Notes: a model not told the origin generated them from the letters alone. 64,000 nucleotides of DNA from Artocarpus heterophyllus (GCA_025403435.1 JAJQZP010000436.1:228389-292388); one strand, 5' to 3'; shown: positions 34,301 through 46,222, numbered from the stretch's first letter. Program-made: numbers and translations.

Positions 34301-34900
34301 TGCTAATTGGCAATGACATTGGGACATTGTCATCGGTCAAATTATGGTTGACCAAGTAGTTTGACATGAAGGACTTGGGTGAGGCTAATTTTGTTCTCGA
34401 TATCCAGATCTTTTGAGATAGGAAGAATAAAATGATAGCTTTGTCCTAGGGCGGCTACATAGATAAAATCCTCAGGAGGTTTGCAATGCAGGGTTCCAAG
34501 AAAGGTGGGCAACCATCTAGGTCTGGAATTACTCTTTCTAAGAAAGACTCTCCAAAGTCTTATGAAGAAAGAGAATACATGAAGAAGGTGCCTTATGCTT
34601 CGGCAGTGGGTAGTCTTATAAATGCCATGCTTTGCACACGACCGAATATTAGTTATGAGATCAGGATTGTAAGTCAATTTTAGGCGGATCTAGGACCGAA
34701 TCATTGGGTTGCAGTAAAGCATATTTCCAAGTACCTGAGAAGGACTCGAGGGTATATGCTTGTATATTCGGGTGAGGACTTGACTCCTCTAGGATATACT
34801 GACTTGGATTTTCAATCCTGTCTGAATTCTAGAAAATCGACTTCGGGTTTTGTGTTTACTCTGGGCGGCGGTGCCGTCAGCTGGAGAAGTGCTAAGCAAG
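31326..34900 (+). pseudogene. Copia X gag-pol polyprotein, near-complete but with stops
   Basis: Starts at ATG 31326 (MSKNALSSILDKNLLTGENY), a typical copia gag start with a GxNYxxW motif. Order: gag (to about 32080); zinc knuckle CFFCERVRHIKKHC (CX2CX4HX4C, about 32088-32129); aspartic protease VLDSGATNH (about 32209); GAG-pre-integrase with LWHLCLGH and CESCLEDK (32629-32750); integrase with HSDI, LRSDRGGEY and AERRNRT carrying the D, D, E residues (32812-33130); RT from about 33690 with YVDDILLIGND (about 34287); RNase H from about 34780 (SGFVFTLGGGAVSWRSAKQ). Breaks: stops at about 31498, 32250, 33930, 34357, 34414, 34448 and 34681, plus a frameshift near 33994. Long intact blocks (558 codons from 32256) point to modest age. 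The C-terminus is lost in the fusion at 34900. Confidence 0.9.
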
Positions 34901-35976
34901 ATTGTGGACAAGGTTTTCCACAACCTTGTTGAATAATGGCTTCAAACAATCGGTAGCCGATAGTTCTTTTTTCCTCAAGATTGGAAATGATTGTTTCATA
35001 GCACTTCTTGTATATGTGGATGACATAGTTATAGCTAGCAATAATTCTCACAAGGTGGAACAACTCAAATGTTTTTTGAATGATCATTTCAAGCTCAAGG
35101 ACCTTGGAAAATTGAAGTATTTTTTGGGGATAGAGGTAGCATAGTCAAGTAAAGGCATTGTGGTGTCACAAAGACAGTATGCTTTGCAATTGCTTCCAAG
35201 TGTTGGCTATCTAGGATGTACGCCTTCAAAAACACCAATTGAACCCAACTTGAAATTACCCAAAGATGATGGGGAACTCCTTGAAGATCCTACTGTCTAT
35301 AGAAGATTGATTGGTAAGCTTCTATACTTGACCATTACTAGACCAGGCTTGTCTTACTCGGTGCATTATTTCAGTCAATTTCTTGCAAATCCGAGAACAC
35401 TTCATCTTAAAGCCGTCTATCGGGTTCTGCAATATGTTAAAGGAACAGTCGGTTAAGGTTTGTTTTATAGCTCTAAGTCAGAGGCATGCTTGAAAGCCTT
35501 TGCTGATTCCAATTGGGCCGCTTATCCAGACTCTAGGTGATCCATCTCTGGCTTCTGTGTATTCATTGGGGACTCCTTGGTTTCATGGAAGTCTAAGAAG
35601 CAGCAGACAGTCTCGAGGTCTTCTACTGAAGTTGAGTACAGGTCCATGGCCAATGCCACCAGTGAGCTAGTTTGGTTACTTGCCTTATTCAAAGAGCTTA
35701 GTATTCCTCACCCCAAACCAGCTGTCTTATTTTGTGATAATCAAGCTGCTCTTCACATTGCAGCCAATCTGGTTTTTCATGAAAGGACCAAACACATTGA
35801 GATAGATTGCCATTTGGTAAGGGAGAAAATTCAACAAAAGATTTTGAAGACTCCGCATATTAGTTCACAGCATCAAGTTGCTGATCTTTTAACCAAGTCA
35901 TTATTTCCAACTCAGTTTTCTTTCCTTCTTTCCAAGATGGGAGTGATTAACATTCACTCTCCATCTTGAGGGGGAG
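34901..35976 (+). pseudogene. Copia family Y: RT (second half) and RNase H (right part)
   Basis: Continues the Y polyprotein broken at 28199: RFSTTLLNNGF and YVDDIVIASNN (RT active site, about 35017), LKYFLGIEVA (35112-35141), QYALQLLPSVGYLGCTPSKT (35172 on), TRPGLSYSVHYFSQFLANP (35338 on), then RNase H with [13 protein letters not shown] (about 35610), [14 protein letters not shown] (35729 on) and the final [13 protein letters not shown] (about 35880). It ends at a stop at about 35968, next to a polypurine tract. Stops occur near 35142, 35455 and 35538. The RT N-terminal half is missing because of the deletion that also removed the 3' end of nested X. Confidence 0.88.
35966..35976 (+). other. 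Polypurine tract of copia Y
   Basis: TTGAGGGGGAG directly after the polyprotein stop, the usual copia plus-strand primer tract, followed by the 3' LTR start. Confidence 0.8.
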
Positions 35977-36169
35977 TAATAGAAAATACCAGGGTAATAT
36001 AATCTTTTGAAGAGAGTTTTTTTTTTTCTTTGCTTTTGTGTGATTGTGTTGGTAGTCACGTGGGGTGCTCAGCCTTTCATATATCCTTTTTCTTCTTTCT
36101 TTTTTTGAGCTGAGTAATAGCAATAAAAACAGAGCAGAGCAATGGCTTCCATGGCATCCTGCAATTCCA
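35977..36169 (+). repeat. Copia Y 3' LTR, probable, short
   Basis: Sequence after the polypurine tract (TAATAGAAAATACC) looks like a copia LTR start TGTTAGAAAATA with substitutions. The end at about 36169 (GCAATTCCA) is a guess, set where SABATH-like coding sequence can begin on the other strand. No second LTR remains in the window for comparison, because the 5' side of Y is replaced by the Tekay-like element. Confidence 0.45.
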
Positions 36170-36174
36170 AAATA

Positions 36175-36849
36175 TTTTTCTAATAAGGAGCACCTGATAT
36201 GATAATTACCAACATTCCTCCACCCACAAGCTCTTTAGGCCTCGCATCCAAAAACTTTTCAACTTCCACATCAAACTGTGATTTGTAGGCATTTAACCAC
36301 TTCGTCTGGTGCATTGGTGTAGTGAACCCTCCCTTTGTTCCATGCTAGAGAGTTTTCATTTTCCAGTTCTATTGGCATATTGAAGAGCCAATGGAGAGAA
36401 TAGGACGTGTATACAAAATGAAGAGACAACTGGGGGAAAATCCAGTCAAGAAAGGAGCCTGGAACTCCAGCAACAAAGTACCCTCGGTCTTCTGGAAGAG
36501 ACTTCAAAAGGATGTTGAATTCGTTGGTGACAAGGTCGTTAAAAAACAATTGAAACTTGGGCCTTGTTGAAGACGTTGGACACTGGGCTTTGTGCTTTTG
36601 TTTGATGGCTTATACTATGTCTAGCATGCTGATTATGGTGGTTGGTCCTGTGGCACATCCCAAATCCGCTATTTGAATTGTTTTGGAAAGGGAAAGGTCT
36701 TCGACGTCGAACTTCTCCACAATTTCCTCGTTGATTTTTTTGAGTCCAAAGTTTGCTGTTATCCTCTGAAAGGTTTTTTTTTTTTTTTTTTGTATGCACA
36801 AGTTGATTGCATGAACAGGCGTTGGGTCTTCTAATGTTAAAGGTTTCAA
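36175..36849 (-). pseudogene. SABATH-type S-adenosylmethionine methyltransferase relic
   Basis: Minus-strand reading from about 36849 gives PVHAIN near the start, then FDVEDLSLSKTIQIADLGC with ATGPTT (SAM-binding motif I), FFNDLVTNEFNILLKSLPED, YFVAGVPGSFLDWIFPQLSL, HFVYTSYSLHWL and AWNKGRVHYTNAP. These are, in order, conserved blocks of plant SABATH carboxyl methyltransferases (salicylate, jasmonate, loganate, theobromine-type enzymes), which methylate small carboxylic acids or xanthosine-like substrates. Defects: a poly-A/T run (about 36776-36791) replaces the usual KGGxGxxSY segment; an in-frame stop at 36607-36609; a frameshift near 36297, after which NAYKSQFDVEVEKFLDARPK continues. The C-terminal half is missing beyond about 36175, where copia Y ends. 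The substrate cannot be inferred. Confidence 0.88.
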
Positions 36850-36970
36850 ATATTATTTTGAAACTTGAAGACCGGAAGTGGATATACAATATACATGTGC
36901 AGAAGAAAAAGAGAAAAAAATGGAGGGCGTCTACTGAAAAGAAATGGAGAAAAGTTCCATTTTAAAACAA

Positions 36971-37306
36971 GGAATAATTACATAAATGCCTTTCACCCTT
37001 GAACAAAATGATAGTGTGACATTACTCATAATTTCATAAATGCCCATGAAGTATTGATTTCAAGTCAACTTGTTCTTCGATCAATTGATTTTGCATTAAC
37101 ATGTGGCCTGATCGATATTTGAAAAAATTGAAGGGCAACTTGATACGAAATCAATAATCCTGAGGGAACTTTTGAGATTATATCAGTTCATAGGGTGTTT
37201 TGAACGATTTAATATAATTTAGAGAGAGTGAAATGAACTCTTTTTAAAGTTCGAGAGGTATCTTAAGACAGGATACATAGTTAGGGATCATTTATAAAAT
37301 TAATCC
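36971..37306. mobile_element. Possible MULE-type MITE
   Basis: The left end GGAATAATTACATAAATGCC and the inverted right end GGATTAATTTTATAAATGAT are similar over about 20 bases, suggesting a 336-bp element of the kind with ATTACAxAAATGCC termini. The flanking bases (TTAAAACAA / TAAAATGTA) are not a convincing 9-bp duplication, so the call is tentative. Confidence 0.35.
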
Positions 37307-37619
37307 TAAAATGTAGTTATAGTAGAATTAGGTTTTTGAATTCCCTTTATGAAAGTGTTTACTATACAGGATGTGAAGGTATTTTAAGGACTTATCGCGA
37401 ATTTTTTAAAGCTTGTTTTGCCATCCCCATTGGGCATTTCCTTTGCTTTTGAAGCAGAATTCGGAAGCCATTGTGGCTATTAACTTTTCTTATAAATATA
37501 GGTGGATGAATCTTTAGCTTAAAGGTGATTATACTTATGTGATGTGCCTTTTAACTGTTCTTAGTTTGAAGGTTTCTTGAAAACTTAAGACTAGATATAG
37601 ATCATGGCTCTTTCATACA

Positions 37620-37800
37620 TGAGAAGCATGAAAAACTTGGTTTGTCACATCTACAAGGAGGTAATCAAGCTGCAGATACATCAAAACATACAGTACATTT
37701 TCTTGAGGAAGATTGGTGGTGGAATGCTCTTGATGACCAATTTTGCAGTTGTTTGCTTAGTCTTCCTGTATTTATAGAACACCGAGTTTGGCTACTCTGT
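37620..37800 (+). pseudogene. LINE ORF2 C-terminal scrap
   Basis: Reads VCHIYKE in one frame and GGNQAADTSKHTVHFLEEDW then WWNALDDQF in another. It resembles the end of plant LINE RNase H domains (HIxREGNxxADxLA ... WWxxxPxF). It is too short and shifted for more detail. Confidence 0.5.
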
Positions 37801-38232
37801 TTTCTTGGTTTTTCCTTTTATGTTTTACTTGGAAGGTTTTAATGAGCCTCAAATTATAGAAACTTAGCACCTGGATAGATTTTGGCTCGTATACAACTGT
37901 TCCAGCTCTATTGAAGCTACAATTTGTTTCTCTCTTTTGAGTTGTCCTGGTTTCATTATTCACTTGCCTTTGGGCCTAACTCGTTAACTTTTGCACTCTT
38001 ATCGAATTTTATCTTTCTAAGAATATTCGAAAGGAGGGTTTCATAGGGTATCAACGTAACTCTTTATTACAAAAAGTACTAACTACACTATGAGATGCTA
38101 AGTTCGGGTAGAATAAAACTCTTTACTATTGTTTACTAACTAACAAAGAAATTGAAATAATAATATGTATGAAGGAAAATAAAATTGAGGTATAAGTAAT
38201 ATATGTTGTCTATACAGACATAAATACATACA

Positions 38233-38279
<47 letters not shown>

Positions 38280-41096
38280 AATCAATTCTTTATTTGTACG
38301 GGACTTGTTTCACTTAATTTTCAACTGGAAAAATAAACACTAGAATTCAACATGACTTAATTTAATTTCTCTTAAAATTGAATCGTTAATAAGAAAAAGA
38401 ATAGGATACAAAATACATTATTTTCTTTTAACTTGTTCGGTATAAAGAAAAATATAAAGAATCTATTTTTTAATATATCTTCTTGCAAAATATACAGAAA
38501 AATATAAACGAAAAAAAGTTATTTCTTCTTGCAATATTTGATACAAAAAATAAAGAAAAATAAGTAATTATCTCTTCTTACAATATTTTCATTACTAAAA
38601 ATCTTAAAGTTTCTCCCCAAAAATCTTTTTCACCCCTGATTTTCTTTTACTTTTTTACCACTACCAAATAAAGTAGACAGTATATATTTTATGTAGTAAT
38701 TATTTCTTCAATAGTTTAAATCAATTTCAGTCATTAGCTAGTGCAGATACAACTTACAAGGTCGAATAGAAAGGTTATGAAAATGGTCCTGAGCCCTATG
38801 TCGAAGATCTTGACCCGCTCATGCCTAGAAATTCCTACAACTAGCTATTAAGAAAATGAAACTTGATATTTAACTGATTTTTAGGTTTTTTTTATTTTTT
38901 TATTTTTTCAATGTATATTCTTTGAGTTGCCTAGCTTATAGGGCTAATAAGATAGTAATTAATGACAGACAATCTGCAAATTAGAGAAAGTACGCACGTC
39001 ATGACCCGGCCACTAACGCACCTGAAGGGATTGATAGGCTAAGCCCACAGATTTTTATTCATCCTTTAAATATTAATTCTGTTACTGCTTTCTTTGTCAA
39101 AATTCTGTTATTCACTCTATATAGTTATTTCTAATTGTGCATACGGTAATAAACTGTTTTTACCTTTTTTTTTCAATCATTGATGACAATTTTTTTTTTA
39201 ACTATGTAGAATAATATAGTTTTAATATATTTACGTACTTCCTTTTTTGGTAGAAAGATTTGCATACTTTTTTTTTTTCATACACAAGTTCTCCTGAGGT
39301 TTGAACGATTTGCATACTTTTTGTTTCTTATATAATATCAAATTAATTATAAAACATGTAATCCTAACTGTTTCTCTTCATGATCATTACAGAAGCCCAA
39401 CACTTGCGGAAGAAAAAAAAGCAATGAAATAAAAATAAAAAGGAATAGAAGAAGAAAACATACTCTTCCTCTTCCTGCTGTGTAAAAACTATAGATATAG
39501 TTTAATATATTTCTGAAAACAGAATATACTTGATGATCAGCTGATCATTTGCCACTGATCGAAATTTTCCGATCTTTGTTCAGGTTAATTCACGAGCCAA
39601 GATGAATATATAAGAAAGAAACAGCTCTAGTTGATGAGCATGAGCTATATGTTATATGTAAATAAAAAAAAAGAACATTATTTTGTTAATATATGCCTCA
39701 TTGTACGTATAGCTATATATACCTGGTAGTAAGAATTTTTTTAGCAACAGTAACTGCCATTTCCTCCATTCATCGGCAGTAAACTTGTCACCTTTTACAG
39801 GCCATTTTCACCATTCATCAGAGAGGAATCTGACATAATTGCTACACTGATCTACCTGGAACATGTATTAATTTTCTACCATTGTTTTAGGGGCAAGGTT
39901 TAGTTAGAGAGTTACTCGCATTATATAGACAACAAAAGGCATAAAAGAATCCATAAGAAAGGAAAAGGAAGGCAAAGGCAACGTGGTGGTACCACCACAG
40001 GAGCATCCATATAGACATTAAATATTGGTTTTTCTTTTTCTGCTGAAATGTACCTTAAATATTTAACCACGTAACATGGTGGTCCAAATCTGACTTCTTC
40101 GATAGAGACATTAGTGGTTTAAGTTGAAATAAATAGTGGTTAAATATATATGTAATAACAAGTACTATTAGTACTATCTTATTTTTTTTTTTTTTTGTTA
40201 TTCAAATAATTGCCCTTTTTCCTTTCCAAGCAATTTAACTTTTCATTGAGCACTTAAATGTTTAGTGGATTGAATTTTCTGTGATTTTTTTTAAGACCAA
40301 GTTTGTTAAGAGACAAATTGGTCATGAGTAATGTTTAGTATATTGCGTTTGCACATTATCTCTTTCTCATATAAGAGATTTAGGAGACTAGCTATAGTAT
40401 TTTAAAATAAGGTACATACATGAGAAGAGCAAAAAGGAATCTAAAGCCCAGGCCTAATAGAGATTTTTGTATGCTCTTTGCTAGGGTTTGTGCCTAGAAA
40501 AGTGCGTCACTCTTTGGGTATCTCTATCTTCACCAGCAAATTCCCATGGCCCCTCCCTTTTGCTCTAGTCACCCACAGCACTAACAGGTTCAAATCCAAG
40601 TTGTATTTCAAATCCAAGTTGTACTCCTTTTGTCGTGTCCTTCACCGTTCTTGTTGGCATGAGTCATTGTTTGAGATGACCTCGGCTCCTCAAACTAGGT
40701 CGAAAGAACCTCATGCCACCATGAGTTTGTTTGGTGAAGGTGTGATGTCGTCTTCTACGGCTATGCCGGCAAATGTTTCTCGTATGTTGTTTACATAAGG
40801 ACCTGATCTCGTCAGATCAATTATGTGCACCAAGTTCTATAATAGTTGTTCAAATTAGACAAGTTTAATTAAGTAAAATTTGATTAACTAGCATTCTTAG
40901 TCTAAAAAAAGTGATTTGCATTAATTCATTTTCATATAAAATTAAATTATTTTATTACATTTAAAATTCTGATCACATTTATTTTTTAAATTTTTTTATA
41001 TTTTTAGAAATTGTCTCTGCATTTTCCTCACTTATTTACCAAACTATCATGTTTAACTCCCTTATGTTGTGCACATGATACCACTTGATATAGAGT
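37801..41096. other. AT-rich stretch, no recognised gene
   Basis: Contains a TACA/TA microsatellite at about 38220-38276 and several poly-T runs. The open frame at 40478-40798 (about 106 codons, starting MLGFVPRKVRHSLG) shows no motif I recognise; it has a Ser/Thr-rich C-terminus and might be the start of a transposon gag or a chance frame. The CACTA element begins at the right edge. Confidence 0.4.
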
Positions 41097-41099
41097 CTT

Positions 41100-41505
41100 C
41101 ACTACTACAAACTGAGAATTCCACGATGGTTTTAAACTGTTATGGAAAACTTTCATGACGGTTAAAAAACCATCATGAAAACCTCCGTCGTGGTAGAAAA
41201 TTGAGTTTTCACAAAAGTTTTTACCGTTGTGGAACCTCAGAATGGACGCCAATTTCAGGTGTCTCGAGGGACCTCTAACACGATGGTTTTTTTGTAGAAA
41301 CCATCATGATAGAGTGACATTTTCGTCGATAGTTTTTGTAAAAACCGCTGTAGAAAAATGACATTCCACGATGGTTTTTACAATAACCGTCATCGAAAGT
41401 TGGCATACCAGGACTTTACATGACGGTTTTTGTAAAAACCATCATATAAGGTAAGTTTTCCACGATGGTTTTTGGCTAAAACCGTCATGGAAAATTAGTA
41501 TTGCA
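41100..41505. repeat. Left terminal and subterminal repeats of the large CACTA
   Basis: After the 12-base terminal repeat, at least eight dyads of the type ACGATGGTTTTTnnAAAACCRTCATG follow (for example 41122-41180, 41281-41310, 41345-41380, 41405-41440, 41459-41490). Each unit is itself an inverted repeat. Such arrays are where CACTA transposases bind in known systems. Confidence 0.85.
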
Positions 41506-41739
41506 CAAAGAAAAAGCCTAAATTTCTGATTTCCCACCGAATGGCCTATCTCGTGTGTTATCCATTACTACAAAGCCCTGATTGCATACAAAAATTGATA
41601 TATATTGAAATTACAAGGTATTTACAAGATCATCTACATTTGAACAATTTTGTATAATCATTTATTTACTATCTCTGTCTAAACATGATGTACCTATTTA
41701 CAAATTGTACCCACTATTTTCTAACTTCATTTATTTCCA

Positions 41740-44700
41740 TATGTATGTAAAATTCTTTTTTTGCTAGGGCGTGTATACTACTATTAATTATATCTTGCAT
41801 GAAATGTGGAATAAAAAAACCACATTCTATGTTTCCTTGTTGTCTTGGACACTTACATTTCGAATATAGCGTTCTGTTCGATCGGAATGTTACACTGCTT
41901 CCTGCATGAAGTTTTTAATCGTTAAGTGCTCTAACAATCTATCATGATTAAATGAATTAATGGACAATACAATTATGTAAAACTTAATATAGTTATTTTT
42001 ATAAGAAAAATTGATACTTACAATCTCATGAATGATACAAAATCATCATGTAGTAGGTGTTTGAGGGGATCAAACCAATATATTTGGTCCTCCCATGGTG
42101 AAATATATGCCAACATCCAACATTTTCCAACAATGTATGGCACAGAGAATAATTTCCCCCTTGGTGCTTGAACTAATAGGTGGAGGAGTGACATCGCGTG
42201 CTTTCTGCAATCACTCGATGGGTCTCTTGTAGCACCTAAAACAATTGTTGGAGATATGAAGTTGAAATTGTGCACCTTCTCTTGAAGTTCACAATATTCT
42301 GCAAAAAAACTACAATAAAAAACAATACACTCAATTATTTGATAGCACCTTACAACTCTACATAGATTTAAAAAAGTAAAAATTAAGGATAGAGATACCC
42401 GAGGTATAGCATGATATAGTTTGCCCCGATTTGATCAAAGGTGATGAACTAGTAAATGTCTTCATACCCCTACATAGATAAGCAATTCATTGCTAATGAT
42501 ATTTTCTGGCATCGAGCACTGAATCATCAACCCATCGCGTATGAAAGAATGTGTGTATAAAGCCAACTGCATAAATTCTAGAGGTATTGAATAGAAGTTA
42601 CATGTAGGAAATAGCTCATTTGCAACGGATTGTTCTTGTTCTTATTCTACCTCAAGTTATGATTGCCTTGCTTTTGTAGAACTTTTCTTTTTTTGGCATT
42701 TCTTTTCCCCTAGATCTTGTGGAATCTGGCTAGGCGCTTGACTTGTCTTGTCAATGCGACGACTTCAATTAACCTCTTTAGCCATGCGACAAAGCTTTCA
42801 ATGGCTTCACCCATAGTTGTTGCTCTAAATGTTGGAATAGGCAATTTAGCTGTCTAACTCTAATGGTAATAATGCTAATGCGTAAGTTTTCATCTCCTAA
42901 GGGTCTTCCATGGACTGTATTAGTTAGAAGACTTTCCATCCATACCTTCCCAAGTGCAACAAGTGCACAACCACCATTAATTCTATCATCAACAAAGACC
43001 CTACATTCTTGATATTGTTCGGGTTCTTGACAATGAGGTAACAATTGGACTTCTGAAGCTTTGGAGCTTCTGCTACGTTATCCAGAGGGTTACAGCTAGC
43101 CTTGAAGCTAGTGTGTTGTGAAGTGTCCTCATTCGTCAATCTGGTACATCATTGGGAAATGAACTATGTCACAAGACCTCACACTTTTGCAATTTTCTTC
43201 TACATCTTCGACATTTGGGAATTGAATTTTGAACCTGGTTAGAGGTCGAAGTATTGAGACTGTAGCGACCCCATTCCCCCCCCCCAAGAGGAAATAGAGG
43301 AGAAGAGCGCCACGCATCGTTCGTTCATGCATGTGAAGATGGGTCAGTTTGGCAAGCCGAACTTTCCATCAGCAGGCCAAAAATCATCCACCGGCAGGCT
43401 GCCCGAGACTTGGCACAACCGAGGTTCAAACTTTGCTAAGATCGACAGGCCGATCATCATTGTTCGGTAGACCGATCATAGACACTATAGGAAAAATAAT
43501 CAAACCTTAAGTCAACCTTAATGTAGAAATTATCATATCATTAGCAGCGAAAATATTAAGATTACAACACTTATACAAAAGCTAAAAAAAATTCCTAAAT
43601 GTTCTCAATAACAATTCTTAGTTTCTAATAACATCAAAGAAATACTTAGAAATAAATATTGCATCTTAGACTCGTCATGGAACCTTGGACCATTCTTGCT
43701 CAGTCATCTACATCTTTTCTTGGAAGCTCACCTACATCACGAGAACTATATAAGCATAATGCTTAGTAAGTAAACCACGGTAGTTCCACATAAAAACATA
43801 CTTTCATAAACATACATTACTTTTAGGTTTTCGGGCCCGTAGCATAATGTTAATCTTAAGCAGTCAGAACCCATAACATACATACATGAATGGTTCCTAT
43901 CTTGGAACTTACTTCTTCCTCAAGGATTTGACCATATAAACATGAATAACGTGACTAGTTCATGACAACAAGAGAGTTCACATCATGCTCATGAAAAATC
44001 ATAAAAACATCTTTAAACATATTAATCATAGCAACACATATAACTTTAAAAACATGCTTTAAAACATACTACCGTTCAAGTGATGCAGTGGAGGGTATAC
44101 TTACACAAACCGTTTAGTCATGATCATCTTAGATTCTATACATCATCATTCATTCATTCTTCACATCACATAATACATCCCATCATATTCCGTTGGAAGC
44201 AAAGGAACACCTTCATGATTTTCTATTCTCTCCTCATGCATTCATATGTCTCCTTAAATATTGTGTTTCCTCCTTCTTTTCTTTCTTTTTCTCTTCTTGG
44301 TTTCTTCCTTATTCCCTCATGGTTCATCCCCTCATTTCTTAAGTCTCACATAGACATGTCTCTGTAATATCATTCTTTCTTTAACTCTTTCATTCTCTGA
44401 TCTTCTTTCACTCTCACTCTTGGTAGCAAACAAAGAAAGAGAAGAAAAGGAAGACGTGAAATAAGGTGAGTGGAGAGAATAATAGGAAGGATGGGAATAA
44501 TATGTAAAAGAATTGATAACTTCCTAAATGGGTTTGAGAGGATTTGTGGGAGATATAAAAGGAGAGAGCAATTTGGGTGAGAGAAAGGTAGAGAGAAATT
44601 AAAGGAAAGTCTAAGTCAATGATTCAATTGGGAACATAACGATATTACCTTGACCTACCACATGTGTAGGATTCCAAATAAGTCAATAAATCAATTATAA

Positions 44701-46071
44701 AAGAATTAAAAAGATTGAAGATAAAATAGGAAATCTTGTCATAAAATCCAATAACAATAAAGAAAAACCAACTACTCTCCCATATGGAATAAGGAAAGTG
44801 AAGATAATATGCCAATAAGTCAAAATTATACCACAACAAAAACACACATCCACGTTCTCAAAGTCATCCACGGCCACCAAACATTGCAACTTATACATAA
44901 AGTGCACATTATATTAAAAAAAATAAAACTTATTTATATAATCTTAACTAGACTCCTAGCTTAAAATTTGGGGTGTTACAGAGACTGCATCACATACTTT
45001 GATTGACCATGAACACGTCCTGAATGTTCTAGTTTTTCTAGTGCCCTCATCAATTTGTCATCGTTACCAATGAACTAAAAGGTCCCTTGACTTTGTTGCA
45101 TCGTGTACTCATTCTGTAAAACAACAACAAAACAAGTTATTCTTAATATCCTTCAATAGGTATTAAATTATGAATTAATAATTTAAGTTCAATAAACTTA
45201 TAATCAAATTTCCAATATATGATACTCTTAGATTTTTAAACTATCCATCAGGAACTTGATGTAATTTTACCGACAACTCCTCCCATGTTGGTAGCACGGT
45301 CCTCTCAACTAACTGTATTATGCTATGTTAGTAATATATTAATGATAGAATAATTGATATATATAATACGAGTAAGATATTAACATACTAATGATTGCTT
45401 GAGCTTTCTATATATGTCTCGACCAACCATAAAACTGTATTCATTTTTCACTCTTACTTTTCTTGCATTAGCTGATAATAGTTGTAATTTGGCAGAACAC
45501 CAATACTTTGCAAAAACTTCCTAATCGTCATCATTTATAGAGGGGTAGTAATGTACCACCGTAGGAGGCCACTTATATACATTTTCATTATCCTTTGAAA
45601 TGGAAAGGTTGGGCTTTACAAAAGTAACATAGAGGTCAGATCTAAACCCCTTTGCTAATTCACCACAAACCTTCAAGCCCTTTTCCTATACCACCCCTTA
45701 ACTATGAAAGCTTCATAAATTTCTCTCCAAATCACATCTTTTACTTGGTCCAAATCCTTCGTCCTCCAATCTTTAATCCATATAGGCACGTTTTCTCGAC
45801 TAAGGACTCCAATCCAACAACTTAATTCACTTATGGGTGCACCTTTTAGGTAGCCTTTTGAATTAAATGTCACTTCTATTCTTAAACCTCTCATCTTCAT
45901 CCAATAAACTTTTTTCATCAAAGTAGCTCTTCGCTCAAAATCTACTTTGGGATCAAATTTGGTATGCCTTTGTGACTTACTAAATTGTTTTCCTTCGCTA
46001 TATTGAAAGGAAGATGGAGTGCACTCTTCCTACTTCTCTTCATAGTGGTCATTATCGCTCTCTTGAGACAT
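41740..46071 (-). pseudogene. CACTA second gene: plant transposase-like protein with Ulp1/C48 protease domain
   Basis: Start ATG at 46071 (MSQESDNDHYEEK, then a stop). Blocks in order on the minus strand: basic N-terminal region RGLRIEVTFNSKGYLKG ... WIGVLSRENVPIWIKDW (about 45890-45740); EHSGRVHGQSKYVMQS (about 45040-44988); the same frame continues across a solo LTR into QYFDL-like sequence at 43255; VFVDDRINGGCALVALGKV and VHGRPLGDENLRISI (about 43000-42850); and a C48 cysteine-protease-like end with VGKCWML (42120s), YWFDPLK (about 42075) and CPRQQGNIECG (about 41845-41815). In active C48 enzymes the first motif is G-x-HW; here the catalytic His codon is TGT (Cys, 42120-42122). Asp, Gln and the ECG Cys remain. 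A GTAAGT donor at about 42020 suggests an intron. Stops and a frameshift in a T run are present. Confidence 0.82.
43261..44980 (-). mobile_element. Solo LTR of a Ty3/gypsy-like element, with 5-bp target duplication
   Basis: 1720 bp with termini TGTAGCGACCCC (43261) and GGGGTGTTACA (44980), flanked by the direct repeat GAGAC (43256-43260 and 44981-44985). Read on minus it starts TGTAACACCCCAAATT, typical of Tekay-type LTRs. A run of ten C residues lies near its 3' end (43276-43285) and a cluster of GGCAGGCTG / CGACAGGCCGATC motifs at 43340-43490. It carries no internal coding region, so it is what remains after LTR-LTR recombination. It interrupts an exon of the CACTA second gene. Confidence 0.88.
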
Positions 46072-46222
46072 TTTTACCTAATTTAATGACCACCAAAATC
46101 ACATAATCACATATTTCACAAAATCACAAACTTATTTACAATATATTATAATTATGACTACTATAAATTGTAACAAACTTTTACACACCATATTGAAAGG
46201 AACCTATTACAAAATTGACCCA

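Larger units (their letters stand above)
28200..34900 (+). mobile_element. Copia family X element nested in copia Y
   Basis: A 6.7-kb X element inserted into Y: 3'-truncated LTR (28200-29690), leader (29691-31325), nearly complete gag-pol (31326-34900). The 5' boundary is clear: Y coding sequence (ends near CCAAATCTC) followed by TGTTAGACATG. There is no 3' LTR. Coding sequence of X RNase H runs straight into RT coding sequence of Y near 34900, so one deletion removed the 3' end of X and the N-terminal half of Y RT. The order of events is Y, then X into Y, then the deletion. Confidence 0.88.

Noticed and set aside
36539..36889. 116-codon minus-strand open frame in the SABATH relic
   Set aside because: It is a different frame from the one carrying SAM motif I and the other SABATH blocks, and its sequence is low in similarity to anything recognised.
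41875..41905. CGATCGGAATGTTACA as an LTR end inside the CACTA gene
   Set aside because: No partner terminus or target duplication was found. The surrounding reading frame continues the protease domain.
46155..46175. GACTACTATAAATTG as the left end of a nested CACTA element reaching to 54293
   Set aside because: It lacks the first C, is not followed by subterminal dyads, and 54293 is not a clean terminus either. The pairing is too weak to call.
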